A DNA stretch of 64,000 nt, from positions 22,810 to 86,809 of the forward strand of contig NZ_JAAWWD010000042.1 of assembly GCF_021404545.1 (NCBI RefSeq). Reading direction: 5' to 3'. The position numbers and the translations under genes were made by a program. The DNA is from Aestuariivita sp. Lineage in GTDB: Bacteria > Pseudomonadota > Alphaproteobacteria > Rhodobacterales > Rhodobacteraceae. Below, piece after piece: positions 19,833 to 30,308 of this stretch. Position 1 is the first letter of the stretch. Each line of letters opens with the position of its first letter. Under the pieces are notes generated by a model. That model was not told where the DNA came from. It was given only the letters and a program-made list of their open reading frames with translations, and searched no databases.

Positions 19833-20903
19833 ATGGCAGATCTTTTGACAATGACCGACAAGAAAAAAGCAGACAAGCAAAAGGCGCTCGATAGCGCGCT
19901 GGCTCAGATCGAACGGCAGTTCGGCAAGGGCTCGATCATGAAACTGGGCGACGAGGGCGCGGTGCAGGAGATCGCGGCCAGTTCGACCGGATCGCTGAGC
20001 CTCGATATCGCGCTGGGGATCGGCGGGCTGCCGATGGGGCGCATCGTGGAGATTTACGGCCCCGAAAGCTCGGGCAAGACCACGCTGACGCTCCATTGCG
20101 TGGCCGAGCAGCAGAAAAACGGCGGGGTCTGTGCCTTTGTGGATGCCGAGCATGCGCTGGACCCGCAATATGCGCGCAAGCTGGGTGTGGATGTCGATGA
20201 GCTGTTGATTTCGCAACCCGACACCGGGGAACAGGCGCTGGAGATCACCGACACGCTGGTCCGTTCAGGTGCCGTGAATATGGTTGTGGTCGATTCCGTG
20301 GCTGCCCTGACCCCCAAATCTGAACTCGAAGGGGATATGGGCGACAGCAGCGTTGGCGTTCAGGCCCGACTGATGAGCCAGGCCATGCGCAAGCTCACCG
20401 GCTCGATCAGCCGCTCGAATTGCATGGTAATCTTCATCAACCAGATCCGCATGAAGATCGGCGTTATGTTCGGCTCGCCCGAGACGACCACGGGTGGCAA
20501 TGCGCTGAAATTCTATTCCTCGGTCCGTCTGGACATCCGCCGCATCGGCGCGGTCAAGGACCGCGACGAGATCGTGGGCAACCAGACCCGCGTGAAGGTC
20601 GTCAAGAACAAGGTGGCGCCGCCGTTCAAGCAGGTTGAATTCGACATCATGTATGGCGAGGGGATCTCCAAGACGGGGGAGATTCTGGATCTGGGCGTCA
20701 AAGCCGGCGTTGTCGAAAAATCGGGCTCGTGGTTCAGTTATGGCGATGAACGGATCGGTCAAGGGCGCGAGAATGCCAAGACCTTTCTGAAAGAAAACAT
20801 CGCCACAGCCCTGGAGATCGAGGATAAGATCCGCGCCGCGCATGGCCTGGAATTCGATATGGCACCGGGTGATGGCGGCGGCGAGGACATCCTAGAAGCC
20901 TGA
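19833..20903 (+). CDS. recA: Recombinase RecA
   Basis: A 356-residue RecA that coats single-stranded DNA, drives strand exchange and stimulates LexA cleavage. The N-terminal polymerisation helix [19 protein letters not shown], Walker [10 protein letters not shown] (about residues 75-83), Walker [11 protein letters not shown], loop L1 ([16 protein letters not shown]) and loop L2 ([18 protein letters not shown]) are all present. The acidic C-terminus ends GGGEDILEA. The start [12 protein letters not shown] was chosen at the conserved N-terminus. It is preceded by a LexA box and followed by a hairpin terminator. Confidence 0.98.
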   Translation: MADLLTMTDKKKADKQKALDSALAQIERQFGKGSIMKLGDEGAVQEIAASSTGSLSLDIALGIGGLPMGRIVEIYGPESSGKTTLTLHCVAEQQKNGGVCAFVDAEHALDPQYARKLGVDVDELLISQPDTGEQALEITDTLVRSGAVNMVVVDSVAALTPKSELEGDMGDSSVGVQARLMSQAMRKLTGSISRSNCMVIFINQIRMKIGVMFGSPETTTGGNALKFYSSVRLDIRRIGAVKDRDEIVGNQTRVKVVKNKVAPPFKQVEFDIMYGEGISKTGEILDLGVKAGVVEKSGSWFSYGDERIGQGRENAKTFLKENIATALEIEDKIRAAHGLEFDMAPGDGGGEDILEA

Positions 20904-20939
20904 GCGCACCAGACGCAGACGGCGACTGTACAAACGCCC

Positions 20940-20959
20940 CGATCCTGGACGCAGGATCG
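20940..20959 (+). other. Perfect 8-bp hairpin in the recA-alaS gap
   Basis: CGATCCTG-GACG-CAGGATCG is a perfect stem of eight pairs with a four-base loop, 37 bases after the recA stop. It lacks a U-tract, so it may be an mRNA 3'-end stabiliser or part of a two-hairpin terminator with the stem at 20973. Confidence 0.5.
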
Positions 20960-20972
20960 AGAATATCCCGGG

Positions 20973-21006
20973 ACAGGGCGGCTGACGGGCCGCTCTGTTT
21001 CCGTTT
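20973..21006 (+). terminator. Intrinsic terminator after recA
   Basis: ACAGGGCGGC-TGACGG-GCCGCTCTGT forms a ten-pair stem with one G-U wobble, followed by TTTCCGTTT. It lies 70 bases downstream of recA and 84 bases upstream of alaS on the same strand, separating the two transcripts. The U-tract is interrupted, so efficiency is uncertain. Confidence 0.65.
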
Positions 21007-21089
21007 GAGCCGCCAATGCTGTAGACACCCCCCTGACAGAGCGCTATTTCAGGCCGAACCCGAATAGCCCTGCAAGGTCACCCATCCCC

Positions 21090-23747
21090 ATGCCCTCAGT
21101 CAACGACATCCGGTCCACCTTTCTGAATTACTTTGCCAAGCAGGGGCATGCGGTCGTCGACAGCTCTCCTTTGGTGCCGCGCAACGATCCCACATTGATG
21201 TTCACCAACTCGGGCATGGTGCAGTTCAAGAACCTCTTTACCGGGGTCGAGCATCGCGACTACACCCGCGCGGCGACAGCACAGAAATGTGTACGCGCGG
21301 GCGGCAAGCACAACGATCTCGACAATGTGGGCTATACCGCGCGGCACCACACGTTTTTTGAGATGCTCGGTAATTTCAGCTTTGGCGATTACTTCAAATC
21401 CGAGGCGATCCCGTTTGCCTGGGAGTTGATCACGCGCGAGCTTGATATCCCCAAGGACAAGCTGCTGGTGACCGTCTATCATACCGATGACGAGGCGGTC
21501 GAGATCTGGAAAAAGACCGGTGTTCCCGAAGACCGCATCATCCGCATTGCCACAAATGACAACTTCTGGATGATGGGTCCGACCGGGCCGTGCGGCCCCT
21601 GCACCGAGATTTTCTTTGACCACGGGGAGCAGTATTGGGGGGGGCCTCCGGGCAGCCCGGACGAGGATGGCGACCGGTTTGTCGAGATCTGGAACCTGGT
21701 TTTCATGCAGTTTGAGCAGTTTGAGGACGGATCGCGCCGAGATCTGGCCGCGCAGTCCATCGACACGGGCATGGGCATCGAACGGGTGGCGGCGCTTTTG
21801 CAGGGCACCAATGACAACTATGCCACGGATCTGATCCGCAACCTGATCGAGGCCAGCGCGGATGCGACCTCCACCGATCCCGACGGACCGGGCAAGACCC
21901 ATCACCGGGTGATTGCGGATCATTTGCGCTCAACCTCGTTTCTGATCGCAGACGGGGTGATGCCGTCGAATGACGGGCGCGGTTACGTTCTGCGCCGGAT
22001 CATGCGGCGGGCGATGCGGCACGCCCATCTTCTGGGCGCCAAAGACCCGCTCATGCATCGGCTTGTCCCTGCGTTGGTCAACAAGATGGGCGCTGCCTAT
22101 CCCGAGCTGGGCCGCGCCAAGGCGCTGATCGAAGAGACACTGAAGCTGGAGGAGACGCGGTTCAAGCAGACATTGGATCGCGGGCTGAAACTGCTGGATG
22201 ACGAACTGGCCGGGCTCGGCGATGAGGCCGAGCTTCCGGGCGAGGCCGCGTTCAAACTCTATGACACGTTCGGCTTCCCGCTGGATCTCACGCAGGATGC
22301 GCTGCGCGAAAAAGGCCGGACGGTGGACACCGATGGGTTCGACGCCGCGATGGCGGAACAAAAGGCCAAGGCACGCGCGGCCTGGGCGGGGTCGGGCGAG
22401 GCGGCGGATGCGGCGATCTGGTTCGATATCGCGGATCAGAACGGGACAACGGATTTTCTGGGATACGATACCGAAACCGCCGAAGGGCAAGTGGTGGCTA
22501 TTCTGCGTGACGGGGTGCAAGTCGATACCGCGACTGCGGGAGATGCTGTGCAGATCGCTCTGAACCAGACACCGTTTTACGCGGAATCCGGCGGGCAGGT
22601 CGGTGACAGCGGCCTCATCCGAACCGATGCGGCACGTGTTGAGATCACCGATACCCGAAAGGCTGCGGATGTCTTTGTCCATATCGGGACCGTCGTGGAC
22701 GGAACCATTCAGACCGGGCAGGCGGCCGTTCTGGAGGTCGATCACGGTCGCCGCACAGCGATCCGCGCGAACCATTCCGCGACGCATCTGCTGCACGAAG
22801 CCCTGCGGGAGGCCCTGGGCGATCATGTGGCGCAACGCGGTTCGCTGAACGCCGAGGATCGGCTGCGGTTTGATTTCAGCCACACCAAAGGATTGAGCCC
22901 GAAGGAGATCCAGCGGGTTCAGATCGAGGTGAACGCCTATATCCGCCAGAACGCGCCGGTCGAGACACGGATCATGACACCCGACGATGCGCGCTCGCTG
23001 GGGGCGCAGGCGCTTTTCGGTGAGAAATACGGGGACGAGGTGCGCGTCGTTTCGATGGGTCGTCAGCCGGGCTCTGGCAAAGGCAGCGACGGGGATACCT
23101 ATTCGTTGGAGCTTTGCGGCGGCACACATGTCCGGCGCACGGGTGATATCGGTGCGTTCGCCATTGTTCAGGACACGGCCTCTTCGGCAGGTGTGCGCCG
23201 CATAGAGGCCTTGACCGGGCAAGAGGCGCTAGATTGGCTGGAAGATCAGGCGGATGCCTTCAATTGGATGAAGATGCAGCTTAAGGCGCAGGGTCCGGAG
23301 GATGCCAAAGCGAAACAGCTCGAACTTCTGTCGCGCAATCGCGCGCTGGAGAATGAAGTTGTGCAGTTGCGCCGTGAACTGGCAATGGCCGGTGGTGGGG
23401 AAAATCGACTCAGTCCAAAGAAAATCAATGGGATAAAGATCATAGCTCAGGTGCTTTCAGGGGTCACCGGCAAGGATCTCCCCGCCTTGATTGACGAACA
23501 TAAGACGCGGCTGGAAACCGGTGCGGTTCTGCTGATTGCCGATGCCGGGGGCAAGGCGGCGGTCGCAGCCGGAGTGACAGACGATTTGACAGACCGCCTT
23601 TCGGCTGTTGATCTGGTGCGTGCGGCGGTTGCCGAACTGGGCGGCAAGGGCGGCGGCGGTCGGGCCGATATGGCGCAAGGCGGCGGCAGGGATGTCGCGA
23701 ATGCACAGGCTGCGATCGCGGCCGCAGAAAAACTGTTGGAGGGCTGA
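21090..23747 (+). CDS. alaS: Alanyl-tRNA synthetase
   Basis: An 885-residue class II synthetase charging tRNA-Ala. The N-terminal catalytic core shows motif 1 [20 protein letters not shown] and motif 2 region [20 protein letters not shown]. The editing domain carries [13 protein letters not shown] (HxxxH) and [17 protein letters not shown] (Cys and His), the zinc site that hydrolyses mischarged Ser/Gly-tRNA. A C-terminal coiled segment and C-Ala domain end in a Gly-rich [16 protein letters not shown] motif. Length is normal. Independent of recA, with the next small gene starting four bases after its stop. Confidence 0.98.
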   Translation: MPSVNDIRSTFLNYFAKQGHAVVDSSPLVPRNDPTLMFTNSGMVQFKNLFTGVEHRDYTRAATAQKCVRAGGKHNDLDNVGYTARHHTFFEMLGNFSFGDYFKSEAIPFAWELITRELDIPKDKLLVTVYHTDDEAVEIWKKTGVPEDRIIRIATNDNFWMMGPTGPCGPCTEIFFDHGEQYWGGPPGSPDEDGDRFVEIWNLVFMQFEQFEDGSRRDLAAQSIDTGMGIERVAALLQGTNDNYATDLIRNLIEASADATSTDPDGPGKTHHRVIADHLRSTSFLIADGVMPSNDGRGYVLRRIMRRAMRHAHLLGAKDPLMHRLVPALVNKMGAAYPELGRAKALIEETLKLEETRFKQTLDRGLKLLDDELAGLGDEAELPGEAAFKLYDTFGFPLDLTQDALREKGRTVDTDGFDAAMAEQKAKARAAWAGSGEAADAAIWFDIADQNGTTDFLGYDTETAEGQVVAILRDGVQVDTATAGDAVQIALNQTPFYAESGGQVGDSGLIRTDAARVEITDTRKAADVFVHIGTVVDGTIQTGQAAVLEVDHGRRTAIRANHSATHLLHEALREALGDHVAQRGSLNAEDRLRFDFSHTKGLSPKEIQRVQIEVNAYIRQNAPVETRIMTPDDARSLGAQALFGEKYGDEVRVVSMGRQPGSGKGSDGDTYSLELCGGTHVRRTGDIGAFAIVQDTASSAGVRRIEALTGQEALDWLEDQADAFNWMKMQLKAQGPEDAKAKQLELLSRNRALENEVVQLRRELAMAGGGENRLSPKKINGIKIIAQVLSGVTGKDLPALIDEHKTRLETGAVLLIADAGGKAAVAAGVTDDLTDRLSAVDLVRAAVAELGGKGGGGRADMAQGGGRDVANAQAAIAAAEKLLEG

Positions 23748-23750
23748 AAG

Positions 23751-24038
23751 ATGGGTGCACTCTGGATCGCGCATGTCACGGTGACGGATGAGACGGCCTA
23801 TGCCAAATATGCCGCATTGGCGACCCAGGCCATCGCCGAGCATGGCGGTGTGTTTATCGCGCGTGGTGGGCGGTTCGTCCAGCTTGAGGGGCAGGCGCGA
23901 CCCCGCAATGTCGTGGCGCGGTTTCCCTCTGTCGAAGCGGCTGAGAAATGTTACAATTCAGATGTTTATCAGCGTGCCCTCAACCATGCCCGTGACGCGT
24001 CGGAGCGGGAGCTTATGATCGTCGAGACCGACGAATAA
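23751..24038 (+). CDS. DUF1330 domain-containing protein
   Basis: A 95-residue soluble ferredoxin-like fold protein (ALWIAHVTVTDETAYAKYA ... GGRFVQLEGQARPRNVVARFPS ... CYNSDVYQRAL), the complete DUF1330 pattern. It begins four bases after alaS, with GGAGGGC in the alaS end acting as Shine-Dalgarno, so it is co-expressed with alaS. Function of the family is unknown; it belongs to the dimeric alpha/beta barrel superfamily. Confidence 0.88.
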   Translation: MGALWIAHVTVTDETAYAKYAALATQAIAEHGGVFIARGGRFVQLEGQARPRNVVARFPSVEAAEKCYNSDVYQRALNHARDASERELMIVETDE

Positions 24039-24076
24039 GCGCGATTTTTCACCCCGACGGATAGGTAAACGCGGTC

Positions 24077-24091
24077 CGGGGCAGTGCCCCG
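24077..24091. other. GC hairpin between convergent genes
   Basis: CGGGGC-AGT-GCCCCG is a perfect six-pair hairpin in the 60-base gap between the convergent DUF1330 gene and typA. It has no U-tract. It resembles the short GC-rich intergenic palindromes common in roseobacter genomes and may act as a bidirectional mRNA end. Confidence 0.35.
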
Positions 24092-24098
24092 ACCCCGG

Positions 24099-25916
24099 CT
24101 AAGATGTCCTGGCCATCCGTTTACGCTCATGCGGGTCCAGATAGCGTTTGCGCAGCCGGATCGCGTTCGGCGTAACTTCCACCAGTTCATCGTCGTTGAT
24201 ATAGGCAATCGCCTCTTCCAGCGAGAGTGTGACAGGCGTTGTCAGCCGGACCGCTTCATCGGTGCCCGACGCGCGCACGTTGGTCAGCTTCTTGCCCTTC
24301 AGAGGGTTCACTTCCAGGTCGTTCTCGCGGCTGTGTTCGCCGATGATCATCCCGGTATAGATCTTGGCCTGTGCACCGATAAACATTTTACCGCGATCCT
24401 CAAGGTTCCACAGCGCATAGGCGACCGCATCGCCATTCTCCATGGAGATCAGAACACCGGCGCGGCGTCCCGGGATCGAGCCTTTGTGTGGCGTCCAGCC
24501 ATGAAAGACACGGTTCAGAACGCCTGTCCCTCGGGTATCGGTCAGAAACTCGCCGTGATATCCGATCAGCCCGCGTGACGGAACATGGGCGATGATGCGG
24601 GTCTTGCCTGCGCCCGCCGGTTTCATCTCCACCAGTTCGCCCTTGCGGGTTCCGGTCAGTTTCTCGATCACTGCGCCGGAATACTCATCATCGACGTCGA
24701 TGGTCGCCTCTTCCACGGGCTCCATCATCTGGCCGTCTTCGTCCTTCATGATCACCTGCGGGCGGGAGATCGACAGCTCAAACCCCTCGCGGCGCATGTT
24801 CTCGATCAGAACGCCCATCTGAAGCTCGCCGCGGCCCGAGACCTCAAAAGCCTCTCCGCCCGGTGTGTCGGCGATCTTGATGGCGACGTTGGATTCCGCC
24901 TCTTTCATCAACCGTTCGCGGATGACCCGGCTTTGCACCTTCTTGCCGTCGCGCCCGGCCAGGGGGGAATCGTTAATGCCAAAGGTGACGGTGATTGTCG
25001 GCGGATCAATGGGTTGCGCGTCCAGCGGCGTGTCGACGGCCAACGCGCAGATCGTATCGGCCACCGTGGCCTTGGACATCCCGGCAAGCGAGACGATGTC
25101 GCCTGCCTCGCCCAGGTCGATATCCTGCTGACCCAGACCCCGGAACGCCTGAACACGCGTGACGCGGAACTGTTCGATCTTTTGGCCAATACGTGACAGG
25201 GCCTGCACGGTCTGACCGACCTTGACGCGACCCGATTCGACACGGCCCGTCAGAATCCGGCCCACAAACGGATCGGCCCCCAGTGTGGTGGCCAGCATGC
25301 GGAAATCCTCATCCTGGCGTTTGATCTGACGCGGGGCAGGGACGTGATTGATCACCAGTTGAAAGAGCGCGGACAGGTCTTTGCGCGGCCCGTCCAACTC
25401 GGCATCGGCCCAGCCTGACCGGCCCGAGGCATAAAGATGCGGGAAATCGAGCTGATCCTCGGTCGCATCCAGGTTGGCAAAGAGATCAAAGCACTCGTTC
25501 AGCGCACGGTCCGCATCGGCGTCCGGCTTGTCGACCTTGTTGAGCACAACGATCGGGCGCAGCCCCAGGGCCAGCGCCTTGGAGGTCACGAATTTCGTCT
25601 GCGGCATCGGCCCTTCGGCGGCATCGACCAGCAGGACCACACCGTCCACCATCGACAGGATGCGTTCGACCTCACCCCCGAAATCGGCGTGGCCGGGCGT
25701 GTCGACGATGTTGATCCGGGTGCCTTTCCATTCGAGGCTGGTCGCCTTGGCCAGAATCGTGATGCCGCGCTCGCGCTCCAGATCGTTGCTGTCCATGGCG
25801 CGTTCGGCCACGGCCTGATTGTCGCGGAACGCGCCCGATTGTTTCAAAAGCTCATCCACCAGAGTGGTCTTGCCGTGGTCAACGTGAGCGATGATTGCGA
25901 TATTGCGCAGGTCCAT
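24099..25916 (-). CDS. typA: Ribosome-associated translational GTPase TypA/BipA
   Basis: A 605-residue translation-factor GTPase. G1 [16 protein letters not shown]2 RGITI in [12 protein letters not shown]3 [12 protein letters not shown] and G4 NKVDKPDAD lie in the first 130 residues; the C-terminal half has the BipA-specific domain with [20 protein letters not shown] and [22 protein letters not shown]. The start [15 protein letters not shown] is the conserved one; an open extension upstream is not homologous. It acts on the ribosome, mainly under stress and in 50S assembly. Confidence 0.96.
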   Translation of the reverse strand: MDLRNIAIIAHVDHGKTTLVDELLKQSGAFRDNQAVAERAMDSNDLERERGITILAKATSLEWKGTRINIVDTPGHADFGGEVERILSMVDGVVLLVDAAEGPMPQTKFVTSKALALGLRPIVVLNKVDKPDADADRALNECFDLFANLDATEDQLDFPHLYASGRSGWADAELDGPRKDLSALFQLVINHVPAPRQIKRQDEDFRMLATTLGADPFVGRILTGRVESGRVKVGQTVQALSRIGQKIEQFRVTRVQAFRGLGQQDIDLGEAGDIVSLAGMSKATVADTICALAVDTPLDAQPIDPPTITVTFGINDSPLAGRDGKKVQSRVIRERLMKEAESNVAIKIADTPGGEAFEVSGRGELQMGVLIENMRREGFELSISRPQVIMKDEDGQMMEPVEEATIDVDDEYSGAVIEKLTGTRKGELVEMKPAGAGKTRIIAHVPSRGLIGYHGEFLTDTRGTGVLNRVFHGWTPHKGSIPGRRAGVLISMENGDAVAYALWNLEDRGKMFIGAQAKIYTGMIIGEHSRENDLEVNPLKGKKLTNVRASGTDEAVRLTTPVTLSLEEAIAYINDDELVEVTPNAIRLRKRYLDPHERKRMARTS

Positions 25917-26046
25917 AAGGTCAGCCTTTGTACGGGAGTTGCCGCGCGCATAACGCGGCCAGTCCGGAGATGCCAGCAAAAAGCCACCCACTGGACCCGT
26001 GCGGTGATCAGCGACCCGGCGGGCCAAACCATCGCCCGAGAATCCG

Positions 26047-26382
26047 CTATTGATGCGCCGATTTGGAGAAGAGATGGATCACAACGATCCCTCCGATGAT
26101 CATGGCCATCCCGAGGAGTGCCGCGAAATCCAAGCGCTGGCCGAAAACGGCAAACCCGATCAGCGCGATGAGGACGATCCCCAGCCCTGACCACATCGCA
26201 TAGACGATGCCAACCGGCATGTATTTCAGGGTAAGTCCCAGGAAGAAAAACGCGGCTCCATAGGCGATGATGACGACGAGGGTTGGACCCAGGCGGGTAA
26301 ATTGCTGGCTGGCCTGCAAGGCCGTGGTACCGACGGTTTCAAAGAACACCGCGACGATCAGGTAGACGTAATGCAGGGGCAT
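26047..26382 (-). CDS. Small multidrug resistance (SMR/EmrE-like) efflux protein
   Basis: A 111-residue protein with four membrane helices. The membrane-embedded Glu typical of SMR transporters is in AVFFETVGTTAL (residue 15), and YAMWSGLGIVLIALIG is the third/fourth-helix signature with the conserved W. It should exchange protons for cationic compounds as an antiparallel dimer in the inner membrane. It lies 15 bases downstream of the Lrp-type regulator gene on the same strand, which may control it. Confidence 0.9.
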   Translation of the reverse strand: MPLHYVYLIVAVFFETVGTTALQASQQFTRLGPTLVVIIAYGAAFFFLGLTLKYMPVGIVYAMWSGLGIVLIALIGFAVFGQRLDFAALLGMAMIIGGIVVIHLFSKSAHQ

Positions 26383-26397
26383 ACATCGCTCCGGGGG

Positions 26398-26856
26398 TTA
26401 GAGGGGCAGGGCAGGGTCGTCCTTGATTTCTTCCATTACAAAGCTTGCCGAGACATCCGACAGCGGCACGCGCGCGATCAGCGCCTGATAAAGCCGATCG
26501 TAATCGGCCATATCGGCCACCCGCGCGCGGATCAGGTAATCCAGATCTCCGGTCATGCGATAGACACTGAGAATGCCGGTCAGCGCGCGCGTCGCGGCTG
26601 AAAATGCCTTTTGCCAGTCCGGATCATGGCTTTGGGTGCGGATCTGCATGAACACCATCAGCCCCAGGCCCAACCGGGCCGCGTCCAATTCTGCCCGACG
26701 AGCGCGAATGATGCCGGTTGCATCCAAGGCGCGAATGCGGCGCCACACGGCATTGCGCGACAGGCCCACCTCTTCGCCGATGGCCTCAAGCGGGGTATCA
26801 CAGGCGCGTTGCAGAACGGTCAGGATCTTACGGTCAAGGGTGTCGATATTCTCCAT
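26398..26856 (-). CDS. Lrp/AsnC-family transcriptional regulator
   Basis: A 152-residue regulator. The N-terminal winged helix (TLDRKILTVLQRACDTPLEAIGEEVGLSRNAVWRRIRAL) and the C-terminal RAM ligand-binding domain (SVYRMTGDLDYLIRARVADMADYDRLYQALIARV) have normal Lrp/AsnC spacing. It is the first gene of a two-gene unit with the SMR exporter, so amino-acid or amine-responsive control of export is a reasonable inference. Confidence 0.92.
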   Translation of the reverse strand: MENIDTLDRKILTVLQRACDTPLEAIGEEVGLSRNAVWRRIRALDATGIIRARRAELDAARLGLGLMVFMQIRTQSHDPDWQKAFSAATRALTGILSVYRMTGDLDYLIRARVADMADYDRLYQALIARVPLSDVSASFVMEEIKDDPALPL

Positions 26857-26971
26857 CTGGGATGGATATCAGGGATAATCTCCCATTCATAGTGGGCGTT
26901 CACCGGTCTTTGTGAAATCTTCCCCATGCTGCCGCGGTAAGCTGAGCACAACGCAACAGTGGAGCGCGAAC

Positions 26972-27208
26972 ATGTTCAAAGCCCTTTTTCTGGACCATCC
27001 TCATTCCGTCGATGAAAGCTATGCCGAGCATATGGGCTTTGCCCTGCGGTTTGCGGGCCTTTTGTTTCTGGCCGGATGCGCGGCACTGGTCCATGCGCTG
27101 ATCCCGGCGCTGTGCAAGACGACCGCCAGCGGATTGATCCGCAAGATGTATGCGCGGATCGAACACCGCGGAGCGCAGCCCGGCGCCGCAGCGACCCCGG
27201 CGGAGTAA
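26972..27208 (+). CDS. DUF6356 family small membrane protein
   Basis: A 78-residue protein, MFKALFLDHPHSVDESYAEH..., with one membrane segment GLLFLAGCAALVHALIPALC. The DHP-SVxESYxEH start and LVHALIPxLC core match the DUF6356 pattern seen in alphaproteobacteria. No function is known. It is divergent from the lrp-type gene. The upstream extension of the frame lacks a good ribosome site. Confidence 0.78.
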   Translation: MFKALFLDHPHSVDESYAEHMGFALRFAGLLFLAGCAALVHALIPALCKTTASGLIRKMYARIEHRGAQPGAAATPAE

Positions 27209-27284
27209 TCCCTCGCGCCCGACCCAATGACAGGTTGCGGCGCGTTGGTTCGGCGCCGTGGCCCGAAAGCGGTTCGGCCTGACG

Positions 27285-28499
27285 TTACCCCGTCAGGGCA
27301 TTGTTGAGATTCTCGTCGATCTTTTCGAGAAATCCCATCGTTGTCAGCCAACCCTGATCCGGTCCGACGAGCAGGGCAAGGTCCTTGGTCATCGACCCGC
27401 CCTCGACCGTTTCGACAATGACCCGTTCGAGTGTCTCGGCAAAGCGCGTCAACTCGGCGTTTTCGTCAAGCTTGGCGCGGTGTTTCAACCCGCCGGTCCA
27501 GGCATAGATCGACGCGATCGAGTTGGTGGACGTCGCCTCGCCCTTTTGGTGCTGCCGGTAATGGCGCGTGACGGTGCCATGGGCGGCCTCGGCCTCCACG
27601 ATCTTGCCGTCGGGCGTCATCAGCTGTGAGGTCATCAGACCCAACGAGCCGAAGCCCTGCGCCACCGTGTCGGATTGCACGTCACCGTCATAGTTCTTGC
27701 AAGCCCAGACGAACCCGCCGTTCCATTTCATCGCGCAGGCCACCATGTCGTCGATCAGGCGGTGTTCGTACCAGATGTTCTGTTCTTTGAACCGGTCGGC
27801 GAACTCGGCGTCGTACACCTCCTGAAAGATTTCCAGAAACCGGCCGTCATAGTGTTTGAGGATGGTGTTCTTGGTCGACAGATACACCGGCCAGCCGATC
27901 CCCAACGCATAGTTGAAGGTTGCACGGGCGAAATCGGTGATGGACTGGTCGAGGTTATACATCGACATGAACACCCCCGCAGAGGGCGCGTCAAAGACCT
28001 CGCGTTCGATCACCTGACCGCCCACCCCTTCAAACCGCATCGTCAGTTTGCCGGGACCGGGGAATTTTATGTCGCTGGCCTTGTATTGATCGCCAAAGGC
28101 GTGGCGCCCGATCACGATCGGCCTGGTCCAGCCAGGCACCAGGCGCGGGACGTTGCGGCAGATGATCGGCGCGCGGAACACCACACCACCCAGAATGTTG
28201 CGGATCGTGCCGTTGGGGCTGGGCCACATCTTTTTCAGGCCGAACTCTTCGACTCGGGCTTCATCCGGTGTAATCGTGGCGCATTTGACGGCGACGCCGA
28301 CCTCCTTGGTCTTTTCGGCGGCGTCAATGGTGATCTGATCGCCGGTGGCATCCCGGCTTTCGATGCCCAGATCGTAATAGAGCAGATCGATATCGAGATA
28401 AGGCAGAATCAGTTTGGTTTTGATGAAGTCCCACATGATGCGGGTCATCTCATCTCCGTCCATCTCGACGACGGGGCCCTCGACTTTGATCTTGCTCAT
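27285..28499 (-). CDS. icd: NADP-dependent isocitrate dehydrogenase
   Basis: A 404-residue TCA-cycle enzyme of the eukaryote-like (type II) family, converting isocitrate to 2-oxoglutarate and making [26 protein letters not shown], the substrate loop [14 protein letters not shown] with the Ser and Asn, [18 protein letters not shown], and [22 protein letters not shown], the metal-binding Asp region, are all present; [15 protein letters not shown] binds NADP. Start ATG was chosen at the conserved N-terminus. Confidence 0.97.
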   Translation of the reverse strand: MSKIKVEGPVVEMDGDEMTRIMWDFIKTKLILPYLDIDLLYYDLGIESRDATGDQITIDAAEKTKEVGVAVKCATITPDEARVEEFGLKKMWPSPNGTIRNILGGVVFRAPIICRNVPRLVPGWTRPIVIGRHAFGDQYKASDIKFPGPGKLTMRFEGVGGQVIEREVFDAPSAGVFMSMYNLDQSITDFARATFNYALGIGWPVYLSTKNTILKHYDGRFLEIFQEVYDAEFADRFKEQNIWYEHRLIDDMVACAMKWNGGFVWACKNYDGDVQSDTVAQGFGSLGLMTSQLMTPDGKIVEAEAAHGTVTRHYRQHQKGEATSTNSIASIYAWTGGLKHRAKLDENAELTRFAETLERVIVETVEGGSMTKDLALLVGPDQGWLTTMGFLEKIDENLNNALTG

Positions 28500-28680
28500 C
28501 AGAGACCTCTTTTTGGTTTCGGTGTCATCAGACGCGTGACGTCTCAACGACGCAGACTATAGCGTGCATGGTAACGCAATGTGAAAGAGATGAACCCTGG
28601 GCCGCGGCAGCTTGTCAGGGGCCTGAGAGTGTCCTGTCCCCGGACCCGTGACGAGGACGCGCGGGCAGATGCAGGCCGCT

Positions 28681-28923
28681 TCAGTCCTTGGGGGTCTGTG
28701 GCCGCTTGGCCAGTTCCTTTTTGACATAGTCGCGCAGAAAGCCTCGCGCCCGGGCTTCGGCCTGGCGCACGCGCACGGAGGTGAGAAACGCCTCCTCGGT
28801 CGGGGTGGAGCTGGCCGCCAGGACCTTGGCGACCTCCATGACCAGTTGATCGTCGCCCAGTTTGTCGATCACCTTGAGAACGTCGATCGCCAGCTTGTCG
28901 CCCAGTTCCTCGGCCAGTCCCAT
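28681..28923 (-). CDS. Conserved hypothetical protein
   Basis: An 80-residue helical, charged protein (MGLAEELGDKLAIDVLKVIDKLGDDQLVMEVAKVL...) without membrane segments or recognisable domain. Codon use is like that of its neighbours and AAGG precedes the ATG, so it is very likely real. It starts 15 bases after the alpha/beta hydrolase gene on the same strand and is likely co-transcribed with it. Similar short proteins seem common in Rhodobacteraceae; function unknown. Confidence 0.72.
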   Translation of the reverse strand: MGLAEELGDKLAIDVLKVIDKLGDDQLVMEVAKVLAASSTPTEEAFLTSVRVRQAEARARGFLRDYVKKELAKRPQTPKD

Positions 28924-28938
28924 ATCCGTGCCTTTGAT

Positions 28939-29592
28939 CTACCGTGTCGTTTCGGTCAGCCGCCGCTTCACGTAATCGGTGACATTGCCGATCATGGTGT
29001 CCATATGCGGCTCTTTGAAGAAGTGGTCGGCGCCTTCGATCTCTTGATGGGTGATCGTGATGCCCTTTTGTTCATGCAGCTTTGAGACCAGGTTGCGCGT
29101 ATCGGGGGGCGGTGCGACGCGATCGGCGGTCCCGTTGATGATCAGACCCGATGAAGGGCAGGGCGCCAGAAACGAAAAGTCATACATATTGGCGGGGGGC
29201 GACACGCTGATGAACCCGGTGATCTCTGGCCGCCGCATCAAGAGCTGCATGCCGATCCAGGCCCCGAAGGAGAACCCCGCGACCCAGCAATGTTTGGAAT
29301 TGTTGTTCATCGATTGCAGATAATCGAGTGCGGAGGCGGCATCGCTCAGCTCTCCGATGCCCTGATCGTATTCGCCCTGGCTGCGCCCGACGCCACGGAA
29401 ATTGAACCGCAGCACCGTAAAGCCCATGTTATAGAACGCGTAATGCAGATTATAGACGACCTTGTTGTTCATCGTCCCGCCGAACTGCGGGTGCGGATGC
29501 AAGATGATCGCAATTGGCGCGTCTTTTTCCTTTTGGGGGTGGTAGCGGCCTTCGAGCCGACCTTCTGGGCCGGGAAAAATCACCTCGGGCAT
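28939..29592 (-). CDS. Alpha/beta hydrolase (COG2945-like)
   Basis: A 217-residue cytoplasmic hydrolase. The oxyanion region HPHPQFGGTMNN, nucleophile elbow GFSFGAW (Ser), acid residue in INGTADRVAPP (Asp) and catalytic His in EGADHFFKEP form a complete triad. The size and the HPHPxxGGTMxNKVV motif match the conserved COG2945 family, of unknown substrate. It is divergent from iscR across a 216-base promoter region. Confidence 0.85.
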   Translation of the reverse strand: MPEVIFPGPEGRLEGRYHPQKEKDAPIAIILHPHPQFGGTMNNKVVYNLHYAFYNMGFTVLRFNFRGVGRSQGEYDQGIGELSDAASALDYLQSMNNNSKHCWVAGFSFGAWIGMQLLMRRPEITGFISVSPPANMYDFSFLAPCPSSGLIINGTADRVAPPPDTRNLVSKLHEQKGITITHQEIEGADHFFKEPHMDTMIGNVTDYVKRRLTETTR

Positions 29593-29653
29593 ATGCGGTC
29601 CTGTTGTTATCGTCGTCCGAGCCGGTGATCGGGTTCAGGCAGCGGCGCGATTA

Positions 29654-29682
29654 TTGACAAAATCGCTTGGTCTCCTTAGAAC
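29654..29682 (+). promoter_or_regulatory. Likely iscR-suf promoter
   Basis: TTGACA (29654-29659) is a consensus -35; TAGAAC at 29677-29682 is a reasonable -10 with a 17-base spacer. The next gene in this direction is iscR at 29809. The -10 lies inside the Irr-type palindrome at 29676-29690, which would give iron-dependent repression. Confidence 0.6.
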
Positions 29683-29690
29683 CGTTCTAA
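29676..29690. promoter_or_regulatory. Irr-type iron control element upstream of iscR
   Basis: TTAGAAC-C-GTTCTAA is a perfect 7+1+7 inverted repeat. It matches the Irr box (ICE) pattern TTAGAA-N3-TTCTAA described by comparative genomics for Rhizobiales and Rhodobacterales, where iscR-suf operons are predicted Irr targets. It overlaps the -10 of the promoter, so binding would block transcription. Irr is active when iron or heme is scarce. Confidence 0.7.
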
Positions 29691-29808
29691 TCAGGTCCGG
29701 CGCCGTGCGGGTGCGCGCGGTCTTGGCCACATAGGCTGAGATCGCGGGAACGTCAATCTTTTCGCACAGGCAGCTTCGGAATACTGATTTGACGGGAAGG
29801 GTATTTCA

Positions 29809-30270
29809 GTGAAACTTTCGACCAAAGGCAGATATGCGATGGTGGCGCTGTGCGATATCGCATTGCAATCGCAGGACAAGTTGGTGACGCTCGGCGATAT
29901 TTCCGAACGGCAGCAGATTTCGCTGCCCTATCTGGAACAGCTCTTTGTCAAATTGCGGCGCGCCGAACTGGTGATGTCGGTCCGCGGGCCCGGCGGCGGC
30001 TATCGGCTGGCGCGTCCGGCGTCCGAGATCCGGGTGGTCGATATTCTGTCGGCTGTGGATGAGACGGTGGATGCGATGCACAAGGGGGCCGGGGCCTCGG
30101 GCGCGCTGTCGGGCAGCCGCGCGCAATCGCTGACCAACCGGCTTTGGGAAAGCCTGAGCGCGCATGTCTATGTATTCCTGCATCAGACGCGGCTGTCGGA
30201 TATCGTGCAGAACGACCTCGCACCCTGTCCGGCCGTGCCGGGTCTGTTTGCAATCGTGGATTCCGAATGA
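29809..30270 (+). CDS. iscR: Rrf2-family Fe-S regulator IscR
   Basis: A 153-residue Rrf2 protein starting MKLSTKGRYAMVALCDIALQ, with the helix-turn-helix VTLGDISERQQISLPYLEQLFVKL and wing SVRGPGGGYRLARPASEIRV. E. coli IscR binds its 2Fe-2S cluster with three closely spaced Cys; here only Cys15 and Cys140 (LAPCPAV) are present, so the ligand set is different, as reported for Rhodobacter sphaeroides IscR. First gene of the suf operon, presumably its feedback regulator. Confidence 0.92.
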   Translation: MKLSTKGRYAMVALCDIALQSQDKLVTLGDISERQQISLPYLEQLFVKLRRAELVMSVRGPGGGYRLARPASEIRVVDILSAVDETVDAMHKGAGASGALSGSRAQSLTNRLWESLSAHVYVFLHQTRLSDIVQNDLAPCPAVPGLFAIVDSE

Positions 30271-30308
30271 TCCTGCATCCCCCCGCCCGGCATTGCACGG
30301 TGGCACTG

